Part shown: positions 1-12,364 of the stretch, piece after piece
Numbering within the stretch: the stretch's first letter is position 1
How the letters are laid out: every line of letters starts with the position of its first letter
Assembly: GCA_035772735.1 (NCBI GenBank)
Contig: JASDFA010000004.1
Span: 18,813,501-18,877,500 of the forward strand
Direction of reading: 5' to 3'
DNA from: Datura wrightii
Taxonomy: Eukaryota; Streptophyta; Magnoliopsida; Solanales; Solanaceae
Length of the DNA: 64,000 bases
The notes under the pieces: model-generated
What the model was told of the DNA's origin: nothing
Database searches by the model: none
Seen by the model: only the letters and a program-made list of their open reading frames with translations
Position numbers and translations under genes: made by a program

Positions 1-1849
1 ACTTACTGCTATCCGTAGATTACGATTACATAAGTTCTGGTTAGCTTCTAGAAAACATATATAAATCTTATTAGAATTCTATGTTTTTAGCCAAGCCTAG
101 ATCTTAGGAGCTCACGAGAGTTATCGAGCTTGAGTTAGTAAGTTGAGCAGCATGGGTGCAGCTAGGCAGTTTAATTACCAGTTCGGTGTCTGTATTGTCA
201 GGAAAGCACGCCTAGAAGCCATTGGCATATCCCTACACCCCAGGGCCAGAAATTTAGATAGGAAGGCCATGTTTTAGAGTCAGCAACCTAAGTTGTCTAG
301 TGAGCTGAGTGACAGCCTATCGCCCTATTAGTTATTACCAGTGATTATCAATCTTAGTGGGCTTAGCAGTTATCATGAGCTATAGATGTCCGAGCAGGAC
401 ATAGAGAGTTATGTTGGACCACTCCAGATCTTGCCCTATTCAATCCATACTATTAGAGATCATGATAACTATCAGGATCCTCTGATCAAATACAGGTGCA
501 CGGCGTGCCTGCTAGCAGCTTATAGATTATCCTAGGGGGTGAGCAGCGGGGGCGTTAGGCCCATAAGGCCAGTTACGCCTTTTGAGTGGCTAGATTGAGA
601 TGTTAGTACAACACCGCGGTTGGGGTTACCCTCCTTTAGGAGCCTTCCATGACCACCCCAGGGTTACTAGCTGTGTCGACGCCCGTCAGGGGAGAGATGA
701 CGTCGCTCCATGGAGCGGTGTACCATCCGCGAGAGATGAAGATGGAGTCCCAGATCCTCATACATTCCATTACATTGGTGGGCTATTATATGTCGTGGTT
801 GGCTTTATACACCCCCATCGAGCCTGGTGCCCGAGGTGCAGATATCAGGAGTCCACTAGACTCAGACATAGCTACAATCAGGGGTCGAGCGGACTCAGTT
901 GTAGACCCAGGGGACTGGTAGGTTGGTTATAGCACCAGTAGAGTCATAGAAATCTGGTTAGGGGTATATAGATTGAAGTGCACTCACCAGGGCTTATGGG
1001 GGCCCCGGGTGGTTATTTTGTGCTGGTTGTACCTTCCAGGCTTATGGGGGCCAGGTTAGGTTCTTGTTTCCATTGTTGTCTACTAGCTATAGCTTATGAA
1101 TATATAATTAAGCGGTCATCACTCATGTATGTGTAGTGTTTTCTCGATGCAGATTGCGAATAAGCCAACTTATAGGTTAATCTCTTTGCTTTTTCATTTC
1201 TACTCACTTTTAGTATTTCACAGCTTTCATTAGCTTATTTACTGATTTATACATTCGGTACATATTGTACTGATGCCAAAATATGGGGCACTGCATTACT
1301 TGCCTGTAGGTTTAGACAGACAGAGTTCAGGATCTTCAGTAGCAACTGTTCAGAGTCGCAGTTGGGTCAGCTCCTTTCATTCGGAGTTTCCAGGTTATAG
1401 AGATTTCTATTTTTCAGTTGTATAGCATTTTGGGTAAGCTAGGCCCCTGTCCCAACCACTATTTGTACTCTTAGAGGCTTGCAGACTCCAGTCATCAGTC
1501 AGTCAGTTGTATGTTGGCCATGTTGAGCCTTAATCAATTATGCTCCGTGTGTTGGCCATTGTGAGGCCTAGTATAGTAGTTTGTCTTCATTTCTGTTGTA
1601 ACTAGACAACATGGTGGCCTTTTCGGCCCGCAAAGAACCCCTTTTGGTTGCCTATTATCGATTAGCTATTTTTTTACAGGTGGCATACGACCTTGTCGAT
1701 CGGAGGCTGCATTTACAGCCGAGATATAGCCCGTTGTTTTCTTGATTTGAGGAGCAAGCCTGCACCAGGTGTGCCTACGCTTAGTTAAGTCAGTTCAGAT
1801 CTTAGTAGGCACTAGGTGCCAGTCATGCCTCCCAAGGTGGGGCGTGACA
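1..1849 (+). repeat. Left LTR, 3' part, of the Tekay-like element
   Basis: It matches about 4090-6373 along its length, including the closing block CATGCCTCCCAAGG followed by GGGGCGTGACA. The terminal TGACA fits the TG...CA rule. The LTR start lies upstream of the window. Open frames here (for example 600-932) are not shared intact with the other LTR and are not taken as genes. Confidence 0.8.
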
Positions 1850-3190
1850 TGCACCAAGTTGTAAGAAAAGACCAAAAAGAGGGAAGTCTTATTAAATCAT
1901 AGTACAGCACTCCAATGATCAGCCAGAAAAGGCCAAACAGTAAGAACCGAGCAGGCCAATTCAAGAAACAGTCGTGCCTGAGCGAAAGTGGGTAGGAGTC
2001 AGCCCAAATATAGTTACGCGGCCACTTTGTACCAGGTGTAAATTGACCTTACTTGAGTCATCATAGAAAGGCTAACAAGGCCAACTCATGTTTTGTGGGA
2101 CAAGTTATATTCCCACTAAAGGTTATGTCGAATTAAATGCTTAAGAAGTAGTTCGGTTGCGTAGAGCCCAAGTATCTAGTAAATTCCGATAGAGAGGCAC
2201 TACGTACAATTAGGATTTTAGGAAGGATTTCAGAATAAGTTGGGATGCATATTGGGTTGAGTATGACTCCTCATCTCCGAACAAATGGCTAAGCAGAGAA
2301 CTCGGTTCCAACGCTAGAGATCTGTTATGGGTGGAGATGCGGGCTCTCTATATGATGACCTGAAGAAGGTAAATCGAAGGGAGTGAATCAGAGCACATTA
2401 TAACAAGCAGACAGAAAGAGTTAACTTATCAAGGAATGGGTACCGATAGCCAAAGGGAAGTCTTATCCTAACGTACAATGTAGACAATTAAGGATTAAGG
2501 CAGCAACAAAGTATTCCTAAAAGCTTCGCCAATAAAAGGCATTACAAGATTTAGAAAAGGGGCCAGCTTAAGGTTCATTGGCCATATCGTATCTTCTTGA
2601 GAGCAGGCAAAAGTGGCATATTGGCTAGAATTGCCTCCAGAACTGGAGTTTGTCCATTTAATATTTTGCATGCCAAAGTTGCGAAAACATATAAGAGATC
2701 CATCCCAAGTTGTGTCCCGTTGAGAACAATCAAGTTGTTTAGGAATTAACCTATAAAGAGGTTCCAGTCACCATATTAGACTAGCAAGTTCGAAGATTAG
2801 AATTAAAGATGTAGCCTCAATTAAAAGTACTGTGGAAGAATAAGAATAAAGAAAAGATGATCTGGGGAGCTTAGGACGACATAAGATCCAAATATCCTCA
2901 TCTGTTCCAAGGTTAGTTCAAATTATGCAAGCAAAGTAGGGTTGTTGTTTAGCTGTTACTTTATGATTTATGTTACATATACTGTTCAGTTGACTACAAT
3001 CCTGTTGCAAAAGAGTTATTATAGTGCTATGAGAAATACCTGTGTTGGACTTTTCTGCGTTTTAAGTTTCTTGATAGTCCATATTACAGAGGAAACACTG
3101 TTAAAATTTTTCTAAATCTTGGTTAACAGAGTTAACTTCTTCGAGTTTAAGAATGACATTCAAGGATGAATGTTCCTAAGGGAGGGAGGA
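1850..3190 (+). pseudogene. Integrase and C-terminal pol remnant of the Tekay-like element
   Basis: The fragments can be read only by changing frame and passing stops. Around 2180-2330 the integrase catalytic region is recognisable: an SDRG-like start with a degenerate QF, then a stretch resembling the conserved 'hPQTDGQaERTIQtLED' of chromovirus integrases. At about 2630-2790 there is a degraded form of the segment normally read as 'LPPELxxVHPVFHVSxLRK'. At about 2870-2910 is a decayed copy of the 'WEAExDMRSKYPHLF' motif that closes pol in Tekay/Del elements. No protein can be made. A purine tract (AAGGGAGGGAGGA) ends the segment and is the polypurine tract. No clear primer-binding site follows 1849, consistent with loss of the 5' internal part. 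Confidence 0.75.
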
Positions 3191-6100
3191 TGTTACACCC
3201 CATAAAAGTTAATGATTAGTAAGCGTATGCGTGGATTTATAATGAATAAAGAGAGTAGGACGTGTGTAGAGAAGCCTTGGAAGCAGGGTCGGCCGAGATA
3301 AAGCCATGAAGGGCCACAGGGCATTGGCCAGCGGGATGCGCCAACAGCATTGGCGCCTTGAGAGGCGTGGCGCGGCAGGGTGGCTGGTGCTATGGGCAGC
3401 GCGGCGCTCCCCCTGCCAACCGACCTCGCCTATATAAAGCCCCTCCTTTTAATCCTAAGTTCATTTTTAATATTTCCATTCGGCCAGAGAGAGTGAAGCT
3501 CGAGGAAATCAATTAATTTTCATCTGATTACGCTATCAAATGCCATCCAATCTCAAATTAACTTCAGGTATTAAATTCTAACCCTGCATGGAGCATTACT
3601 ACAGAGTTATTTTCTTGAAATACGCCCAGCAAACCAGAACTCCGCTAAACAAAAGTTGTCAGAATTGCTTCAAACTGATTTCTATACGATCACAGGCTTC
3701 AAGTAAGCATTTCTCCCTTCTGAACCGTCTTAAAATTATAAGTTTTCAACCATGTTGTACATAGTTGAATTATAGTTGCTATTAATATCAAAAGCTATCC
3801 TTTTACACTGAATTTGATATTGAAATTCATCTCTTTCTCCCAGTATAATGGTTACAGTTGGAAAGAGCTGATGAATCCAAGTTGAAACTCGTTGGTTATT
3901 TAGGAAACGACAGTCAAGGTATGTAAGGATTAATCCTCGGCAAATTATTCTCGTCATACAGTGTTATGACTTATATTCTCGAATAGAAATAATGGTCCCA
4001 TATGCTGCAGACAGTCGTTAACAATAGATTGTGAATAGACCTATTGTAATTAGCTATTGCTGGTATATAAAGACCAGATATGCTATAATTAGCTTCTATT
4101 AGTAGATTACAGTTATATAAGTTCTGGTTAGTAGCTAGAAAATGTATATAGATTATACCACAGTATCCCTCATCGAGAAGGAGCATATTAAGTGTTATGC
4201 GTGCTAGAAGCGTTAGAGAAACTCTTCTATTCTTCAGTTCATTGTATTAGTAGGATTGTATAATTTATTGCTAGGCCTAGACCTAGAAGCTCATGATAGT
4301 TATCGGGTCTGAGCTAGTAAGTTAAACAGCATAGGCGCAGCTAGGCAGTTTAACTACCAGTTTGGCACCTGTATTGTTAGTAAAGCATGCCTAGAGGCCA
4401 TTGGCGTATCCTCACGCCCCAGGGCCAGAAATTTAGATAGGAAGGTCATGTTTACAGTCAGCAGCCTAAGGTTGTCTAGTGAACTAAGTGACATCCTGCC
4501 ACCTAGTTAGTTATTGCCAGTGATTGTCAGTCCTAATTGACTTAGCATTTATTGTATAGGACGCCCAAGAAGCCAGCCTAGTCATCCAGGTCAAATAGAC
4601 CCGTGGGTACCCTGAGGAAGGGGACCTTATCAGCAGTTAGAGGCCGGGCCAGTGCCCCAGCCTGTTCTTATAGGATACTCAAGTACAGATTGTCGGGAGT
4701 GGCTAAGTCTATATAAACTTGTCTATAAGGTTAAGAATCACCCAGAAAATTAATATAAGATCCGAGTAGACCAAGATGAGGTCTAAGGAACTAGTACCAC
4801 GTTAGTGCAGTACTACCCACAGGGTAAGAATGTCGGTAATCTTTCTTTGGAGGATTAGGGGTTGATCGCTCAAAAGCATGTTCGGCCGGTACCAGCCATA
4901 CAAATGTTCTAAGTAGAAGAACTAAGTAGTTAGTCATTTGCGACCCCGCAGTTGTTTATGAGTTATAGTTGTCTAGGAAGGACATTCAGAGTTATGTTAG
5001 ATCACTCCAGATCTCACCTTATCCAGTCTAAACCATTAGAAAACATGATCACTATCAGGATCTTCTGATCAGACATAGATACACGGTGTGCCTGCTAGCA
5101 GCCTTATAGACTATCCTAAGGGGCAAGCAGCAATAGCGTTAGGCCCAGAAGGCCAGTTACGCCTACTGAGTAGCTATATTGAGATTTCAGTACAGCACCT
5201 TGTTTGGGGTTACCCTCATTTAGGAGCCTTCCATGACCAACGCCAGGGTTACTAGTTGCGTCTACGCCCGCTAGGGGCGTGATGACGTCGCTCCAAGGAG
5301 CGGTATGCCATCTGCGAGAGATGAAGATGGGGTCCCAGGTCCTCATCATTCCATTCCATGGTTGGAATATTATATTTCGTATCAGTAGCACACCCCCTGT
5401 GGAGCCTAGTGTCCGGGGTGCAGATATCAGGAGTCCACTAGACTTAGACACAACTATAGTTCAAGGGCCGAGTAGGCTCAGTTGTAGATCCAGAGGACAG
5501 GTAGGTTGGCTATAGCACCAGTAGAGTCATAGAAACCTGGTTAGAGGTATATAGATTGAGGTGTACTTGTCAGGGCTTATGGGGGTCCTGGTAGGTTATT
5601 TCTGTGTTGCTTGTACCTTCCAGGCTTATGGGGCCAGGTTAGGTTCTTGTTTGTATTCTTGTCTGCTAGCTATAGCTTATAAATATGTGATTATACAGTC
5701 GTAGCTCACATACGTGTAGTGCTTGGTTAGACGCAAATTACGAATAAGCCAGCTTATAGGTTAACATTTCTGCCCCTTCTCTCTATTTACTTTCAGTCTT
5801 TAACAACTTACTTATTGCCTTACATATTCAATACATATTATACTGACGTCCAACTATGGGGCGCTGCATTACTACCTGCAGGTTTAGACATACAGAGTTC
5901 AGGGTCTTAAGTAGCAGTTGTTCAGAATCCGCAGTTGGGCCAACTCCTATCATTCCGAGTTGCCGAGTTGTAGAGATTTCAGTATTTCAGTTGTATAGCA
6001 TTTTGGGTAGGCTAGAGCCCTGTCCCGACCACTTTTTGTATTCTTAAAGACTTGCAGACTACAGTCGTCAGTCAGTTAGTTATATATTGGCCGTGTGGGG

Positions 6101-6373
6101 CCTAGTATAGTGGCTTGTCTTCATTTCTGTTATAACTAGACAACATGGTGGTCTTGTCGGCCCGCATAGGATCCATTTTGTTGCCTGTTGTTGGTTAACT
6201 ATTTTATTGAGTATGGCTTGTCTGTCGGGGGCTGTATTTACAGTCGAGATATAGCTCGTTGTTTTCTTGAATTGAGTCACAGGCATGTACCAGACGTGCA
6301 TAAGCCAGCCAGGTCAATCAGATTCCAGTGTGGCACTAGGTGTCAGTCATGCCTCCCAAGGCGGGGCGTGATA
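3191..6373 (+). repeat. Right LTR of the Tekay-like element, about 3.2 kb
   Basis: It starts TGTTACACCCC just after the polypurine tract. It ends GGGGCGTGATA, aligned with GGGGCGTGACA at 1849; the terminal CA has become TA. A (CA)n run follows immediately and blurs any target duplication. The segment 3410-3470 (CTATATAAAGCCCC) gives a plausible TATA box for the LTR promoter. Open frames inside (5116-5451, 5279-5515 and others) are judged fortuitous. Confidence 0.8.
3430..3444 (+). promoter_or_regulatory. Putative TATA box of the Tekay-like LTR
   Basis: CCTATATAAAGCCCC lies about 240 bp into the LTR, after a GC-rich stretch and before a pyrimidine-rich leader. This is the usual position of an LTR promoter. 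Inferred from sequence only. Confidence 0.45.
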
Positions 6374-6580
6374 CACACACACACACACTCACGCGCATAC
6401 ATATATACGTACTAACACCTTACACAAATATAGAAATGTTAAAAAGAAAGTACAAGTAATTTCCTCTATTAATCAATTATACAAAAATGACATTTCAATC
6501 AAGATAGAATAGTCAAAATTTTTACATCTAAATAGTTAAATTTATACTAATATTAGTTTATATTTTTATTAATATATATA

Positions 6581-6662
<82 letters not shown>

Positions 6663-7380
6663 TATTCTTAAATAAAATATTTAATATTTTAATTTATAAA
6701 TATTAAATATCATATCATATGCTAAAAAGTTTATACATACCAAATACTATATTAAATATCCTAATATTAAAATTGTGAAATAAAAAAACGCGAACTTAAT
6801 ATAATAATTCAGTATCTACTGTCCACCCAGTATTAAGCCAAGATAAATTTACATTAGCAAGAATAAATTGCTTACCTGTTTGATTTATACCATAAATTGA
6901 TGAAGGAATATTAAGTCTATTTTTTATTAGCCTTTGATCATAATATGACGGTGTCAATGAGACAATTATCACATGTAACAAATGCTATGATATAATTTTG
7001 AGAGTGGTTTGATAAGTTGGATAATCAAAAATAATTGTGAAATGAAAAATTAGTATTGTTATTTTATTTTTTATTTGGTTATTAATTTTTGAATAAACTA
7101 TATTAAAATCAGTAATTAATGTAGAGATAGTTATTGTTATTAAAGAGTGAAATAATAATAATACATATTTTATTTTTTATTTTTTTTAAAAAATAATAAA
7201 TAAAATACATGTTTTATTATATTTATGATTATTGGTATTTTAGAAATTTTGCGAAATAATGCAGTAAAATAGTAGTTAATATTAATAATAGAATAAGAAA
7301 AAGAAATTTCACAATATATTTAAGTAAATAAGTAAAAAAATAAAAATTTTGAAGTAAAATAAAACACGGAAATAGTAGTT
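6374..7380. other. AT-rich spacer with microsatellites, upstream of the bHLH gene
   Basis: It holds a short (CA)n run at 6374-6388 and a long (AT)n run at about 6583-6658. The rest is AT-rich and has no convincing coding frame. The segment 7140-7380 is presumably the distal promoter of the bHLH gene. No further element was recognised. Confidence 0.6.
6583..6658. repeat. (AT)n microsatellite
   Basis: An almost perfect AT dinucleotide tract of about 75 bp, visible directly. Confidence 0.95.
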
Positions 7381-7392
7381 CTACTTCCGTAG

Positions 7393-7398
7393 TATAAA
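7393..7398 (+). promoter_or_regulatory. Candidate TATA box of the bHLH gene
   Basis: TATAAA inside CGTAGTATAAACTGTG lies about 250 bp upstream of the chosen start codon and would give a leader of roughly 220 nt. The surroundings are AT-rich, so chance matches are common. Confidence 0.35.
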
Positions 7399-7643
7399 CT
7401 GTGAGATGCAGCGTAACAAATTCAATTCATTTTTTATAAAAACCAGAGCAAAATCGCAATAAACCAAGAATAACGCAAAGAGAGAATTTTACAATAAGAT
7501 TCTTGCTTCAACACCACAGGAAAAAAAAAGGGAAACAAGGACATCACAATTTATTAGCTCAACTTGGAAAACCAAAGAAAGAATTAATTCCTTCTCTTTT
7601 TATTATTTTATTTTTTGTCAATTTTATCTCGAAAAAGGCAACC

Positions 7644-10369
7644 ATGGCAGAAGAATTTGACATAGGAAGTGGAAACTGGTGGGAATCTTCTTCTACTTCA
7701 TCATCATCAACATCCACCGCACTAAGTAGCATGGCAAGCAACTTTGGTTGGCCGACAAATATTGTGGACATCAGGAATAGGTCTTCTTTGGATTCCGAGT
7801 CGGTGTCTCAATCTTTAACTGATGAAGGCGTAAGGCCAGATGCTTTATCTGATTTCAATTTACAAATAATGGGCTTAGGCCTTAATCGGAATCAAACTTT
7901 ATTGTAAGTACCATATATGGCTAGTAGAATACCAACTTTTGTTAATTGGAATTTTTATTGATTGCCTTAGTTATTTTCTTTGGTTACTTCCAGCAAGGGG
8001 GAAAAAGCAGTCCTACTTCAAGAGGACTGGAGCACCAACACGAATCATTGGAAACAAACTGATGATTATAAGGGCTCATTTTTACATCATCAATCAGTAT
8101 ATAGTTCAAATCTTGAAAGCGCAACTTATGGAAGTAGTCCTTCAAATATGATCATGCAAGGTGTTTTAGCATCTGAAAATCATAATAATCTAAGTTATCA
8201 TCATCCCTATAATCAAACAAATTATCCTCAGTTTCTCCAATCATCCCCTCCGAATCAGCAGCCGTCTTATAGCCAGTTACATTTCTCGAATAATACTCCT
8301 TTCTGGAACGGCGCTGCAGCTGCCATGAACGATGCCCGCTCGAGTTTTTCACCTTCTTTACCTACGCAACTCGACAGCTTAACGGCCAATGAGAAACCAA
8401 AGGTACGGAATTCTTAGAGATCAGAGAGAGATATATGTGCTTAATATTGTAGCAAGTAATTTGCCTTGATTACGTATTGTTATCTTTTAAGTAATCTGCG
8501 ACAAAGTTACACTATCAATTTCTAAAAGTTGAATTCAATTTTTTGATGAAATTATACTCTTAGACAGTGTATCTAATAATTTTTTAATTAATAATAAAAC
8601 TAAAATTCCTCAACGAAAATAAGTACATTAACTATTCTACGATCACTACAGAGTTAATTTATTTTACAAAGATTAGATACTACCAAAAAAAAAAAAAAAA
8701 AAAAAACGGATGATCAGATATGGTCGAAGCAACTATATGTTAGGGATTTAATTATGTTAATTGGTAGATTGGATCCAATGTTGTTGTGATATATGTTTTG
8801 TGGCGTCAATGCAACAGCTTAGAGAAGAAGTTAGAGATACAATACAAAAGAAAACTACAAGTAAAAACGCCGTCGTTTCCTATGCCAGCTTTTAATTAGG
8901 TGTGTGCGGGACAGAAATTTCATGATATATACAGCTTTAAGGAACGCCATAACCTTTGTTCTTGTATTTTCAGGTGAGGAAAGAGAAGATGGGACACAGA
9001 ATCACTGCACTCCAACAGTTAGTCTCGCCTTTTGGAAAGGTAATGCAAGCAAATTAAAGCTCTCTAGTGATCCATCCACTAGTTTCTTTGATCCCATTCG
9101 GATTTTCTTTTTTATTTTCGCTTTATCTCTCTCCTCAATGAAATCATTAAAGCGAGGCAACTCGTATTGTTATTAATAATGACAATTTATATTGGATACA
9201 TGAAATCAGTGCCGCCTCTATATGCTTAACAAAAGAACAGTTGCCTTATATAAGACACCCAAATTTGAGGGGCCTCATTTTTTTTTAGCAATAATATGCT
9301 CTAGTTTATTTTAAAACAATATTGAGTACTATTTGTGAATTAAAAAATCATATAAAACAAGAGAATTATTAGAAGAAAAATGATACATTTAGAAGTACTA
9401 TACGTCAAGAAAAATTAAATAGATTGATTATATTATTAAAATAAGTCACTTTTTAAAAAAATTGTTAATAATTTTGCATCTCAAAGAGCTAGAAGAATAA
9501 TTTTTATTTTAAAAAAAGTTATTTTTAAAAAACAAACTAAAAACCTTGATTAAAAGCTGCTATATTTTTTTCTCTGATTAGTTTTCTTTACCGTTTTTCA
9601 GACTGATACAGCTTCTGTACTCTCTGAAGTAATGGAGTACATAAAATTCCTCCATGAGCAACTTACTGTAAGTTCATTTCATAATAGCCTTTATACTACT
9701 GCGGTTAGAAAAATTTGTATTAGTAGTTTTCATGTTTTTTCTGCAATATTTATATGACTTATTTAATTTGTGTAATTAACCCTATTATTTTCTCTAGTCC
9801 TAATTCTAATTTATATGACATACTTCCCTTTTTAGTTTATTCTACAAAGAATATCACACTTTCTCAATTGAAAATAATTTAACTTTAAATTTTATATTTT
9901 ACCTTTGATTTTGATTACACCAAAATTTTAAAAAGAAAAAAATCTTAAACTTTGTGACTAATCAAATACCGTCACATTAAATTAAAACAGATATAGCATA
10001 TAGTAATGAAAATTAAACTTGTTTCCAATATACATAAGTTAGAATTTATTCAGTAAAAATGACAAGTTGTGCATTTTATTTTTCTCTATGAAATATCAGA
10101 TGCTAAGCAAACCATACATGAAAAGTGGAGTTTCAATGCAGGTAATTAAAAACTACTTGTTAATTTCTTTGCTGCTTAATTAGACTCTAAAAGTAAAAAA
10201 GAGTATTTCCATATATGTGCAGAATTTTGATAAATCCAATGATCCAAAGCAAGATCTTAGAAGTCGAGGATTATGTTTGGTACCAGTTTCTAGCACTTTT
10301 CCAGTAACTAATGAAACAACAATTGATTTTTGGACACCTAATTCATTTGGAGGAACATTGACCACATAA
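7644..10369 (+). CDS. bHLH transcription factor, bHLH123/bHLH112-like, six exons
   Basis: Exons: 7644-7903, 7994-8402, 8974-9039, 9602-9667, 10100-10141, 10223-10369. All introns are GT-AG and phases agree, giving 329 aa. The start ACCATGG at 7644 is preferred over an in-frame ATG at 7503 because its context is better and MAEEF fits the family. Exon 1 carries the NWWES motif and a Ser-rich stretch (residues 1-40), then LQIMGLGL. Exon 2 has VLLQEDW and a Gln/Ser/Pro-rich region, a likely regulatory region. Exons 3-4 (residues 224-267) encode the atypical bHLH: VRKEKMGHRITALQQLVSPF, then TDTASVLSEVMEYIKFLHEQ. Exons 5-6 carry the conserved tail (PYMKSG, RSRGLCLVPVSSTFP, FWTP). Expected role: nuclear dimerising transcription factor; this subfamily lacks the classical E-box residues. 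Odd points: His in the usual GDR position, and the Lys/Arg-rich plus PSPLPTF segment normally before VRKEK is missing from the spliced product. Confidence 0.88.
8837..8899 (+). pseudogene. Probable dead exon inside intron 2 of the bHLH gene
   Basis: One reading frame gives KRKLQVKTPSFPMPAFN followed by a TAG stop. It resembles the family segment KRPRxETPSPLPTFK that normally sits directly before VRKEK. The end, TTTTAATTAG followed by GTGTGTG, looks like an exon end TTTTAAG with TT inserted, next to a GT donor. If included, it would end translation just before the bHLH domain. If skipped, exons 2 and 3 still join in frame. The upstream boundary is uncertain (several AG dinucleotides at 8815-8836). 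Confidence 0.5.
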
Positions 10370-11205
10370 TTTCCAACAACAAGGCATGTATCATTTATGC
10401 AGATAATACACTGATAAATGTAAAAATTATTTATGTTCATAATTTATACTCCCTCTGTCCATTTCATTTATATCAATCTGTTTTGTTTTTAGTTTATTTT
10501 TTAAAAAATGAACCCATTCTAAATTTGGATTTAATTTAAGCCTTTTATTTTACTGGTATTAAAAAGCTTTTATAGGAAAGAAGTGTTATGATATGTTTAA
10601 GATAAAACAATAAAATTAAAGCTTTATAAATATAATTATTATATATATAAAATTAAATTTTTTTTTTTTTAATCTCGTGCTCAGTTTAAAAAATTCTCAC
10701 AAATTAAAATGAAAGAATCGAATTAATATATGCATTAATTATTGAGCTAGATATCTCATTTTCCCACGCAAGTGGAGGATGAAAAGAGTAGGAGACAAAA
10801 CTGAAGCTAAAATATTGATAGTGTACTACTAATTAATATAAGTTTTGGCCGTGGCCGATCAAAAATAATAAAAAGGATGCCGATAGGGAAAGAAAAAGTA
10901 GTGACACTTTATATGATAGGCATTTTTGGATAAGCTCCGCTCCACACATATCATATTTTCTCCTACTTAATTTATATAATATAATTTAATTAAATATAAA
11001 ATTTAAAAGATATAAAATATTTTTTATAATTTATGATACAAAATAAATTATAGAATTGTATGGTTATAAATTTTTTATTAAGATTAAAATAAACATATTA
11101 AAATTAAATTATTATTAAATATAAAATTATATATTTTTATTTAAAAAGACATATAAATTGAGACGGATTAACCATTATTGTTAATCAAATTAGTTATCTA
11201 GCTAG
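10370..11205. other. AT-rich 3' flank of the bHLH gene
   Basis: It presumably begins with the 3' UTR, but no clear AATAAA signal close to the stop stands out. The rest is AT-rich without a gene or a recognised repeat. Confidence 0.5.
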
Positions 11206-12063
11206 CAGGTTTGGGCATTGAACCGAGCACAATCTAGCTGAGTATATACCGAGCTCGAGTCAAGTCTTACCGACTTTTAAACAGTACTGAGCGGAGCGAG
11301 TCGAGTTCAACCGAGCTTTTTTACATTTTAACCAAGCCCGAGCCAGAGTCGAGCTCAACCAAGTTTTTCTACATTTTCACCGAGTTCGAGCCGAGCTGAC
11401 TTTTTTTAATCTAGATTTTTTTATATTTCTTATAAATTTTATTTACCTAATTAAAACTTATAGTTTTCAAGACAATTTGTCAATAATCAAAAGAAATTCT
11501 ACTCACCTTAATAAAAGAATATCAAAGGATTATAAGTTGGCAAATAATGAAATTTATTTTTCTAATTGTAGAAAGTAAATAAGAAAGATGAATAGCATTA
11601 GATTTTTTAAAAATTGAAAATACAGAACCACGTCCGACAACAGTCAAATCGATGAGGTATATATTATGTTTGATTTGACTTGATTTTAATAATTAAAAAC
11701 TTGATTTGATCTTGATTATTATCAAAAATCTATCCAAATCTAACTATGAACACTTATACTCATATAATAGGCTTAAGTTACATTATGGTTAAAAATTTAC
11801 CAACATCGAATAAATATTAATTATAAAATATTAAGTTAACATAGTATTTTAAGTTAAATTTCTAATATACTTAATAATTGAACTTAATGAAAAGATATTA
11901 TTTTCTTAAATTGAGCCAGCCCGAGCTTTGATCGAGCCGAGCCAAAATTTAATTGAAACCAAGCTAAACTAAACCGAATTTTTTTTCTAAACAAGCCGAA
12001 TTGAACAGAGCTAAATATATATGAGCTGAGCCGAGCTCCAGTTCAGCTCTTTGCCAAGCCCTA
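11206..12063. mobile_element. hAT-like non-autonomous DNA transposon, 858 bp
   Basis: It is bounded by CTAGCTAG (11198-11205) and TTAGCTAG (12064-12071), a one-mismatch 8-bp target duplication of hAT size. The ends are CAGGTTTGGGC and GCCAAGCCCTA, which are imperfect inverted repeats. Both subterminal regions are crowded with GAGCTCGAGCCGAGC-like motifs in mirrored arrangement. The interior is AT-rich and non-coding. The superfamily is inferred from TSD length and end sequence. Confidence 0.6.
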
Positions 12064-12364
12064 TTAGCTAGTAGCAAAATATTGATCATAATTTAGTAAA
12101 GCAATTGTGCGTATATAGCTGGCACTAAATACTTTTAGAATTTTAAAGAAAAGAAATGAAGGAATAATTGAATTCCCAGAATATGTGTGATTGTGGAAGA
12201 GACCATTTGATTTGATATCTAACTTTCATTTGTTTATATATTTGGAATATGTTTAGTGCAAGTCAGAGGATGGCCCATACCTCCTCCTTTATTCAACCTT
12301 CTTGTTTTTAAATTGACCAAGTGAATACATCAATCGCCCCTTAAATCTTTTAATAAATATTGTT

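Larger units (their letters stand above)
1..6373 (+). mobile_element. Decayed Tekay/Del-like Ty3/gypsy element (left end outside window)
   Basis: Bases 1-1849 and about 4090-6373 are parallel copies of one sequence, and a boundary at 3191 starts TGTTACACCCC right after a purine tract. This gives a left LTR (partial), an internal remnant and a complete right LTR. The internal part keeps only integrase and the C-terminal pol region, both full of stops, so gag, protease, RT and RNase H have been deleted. The lineage call rests on the LTR start and the C-terminal pol motif (see the internal remnant). Nothing suggests current activity. Confidence 0.8.

Noticed and set aside
600..932. Overlapping open frames in the Tekay-like LTR
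   Set aside because: The parallel LTR copy does not keep the same frames, and they resemble no known protein.
7503..7643. Upstream in-frame ATG extending the bHLH protein by 47 residues
   Set aside because: The extension is Lys-rich then hydrophobic, unlike the subfamily. ATG 7644 has a better context and fits the conserved start.
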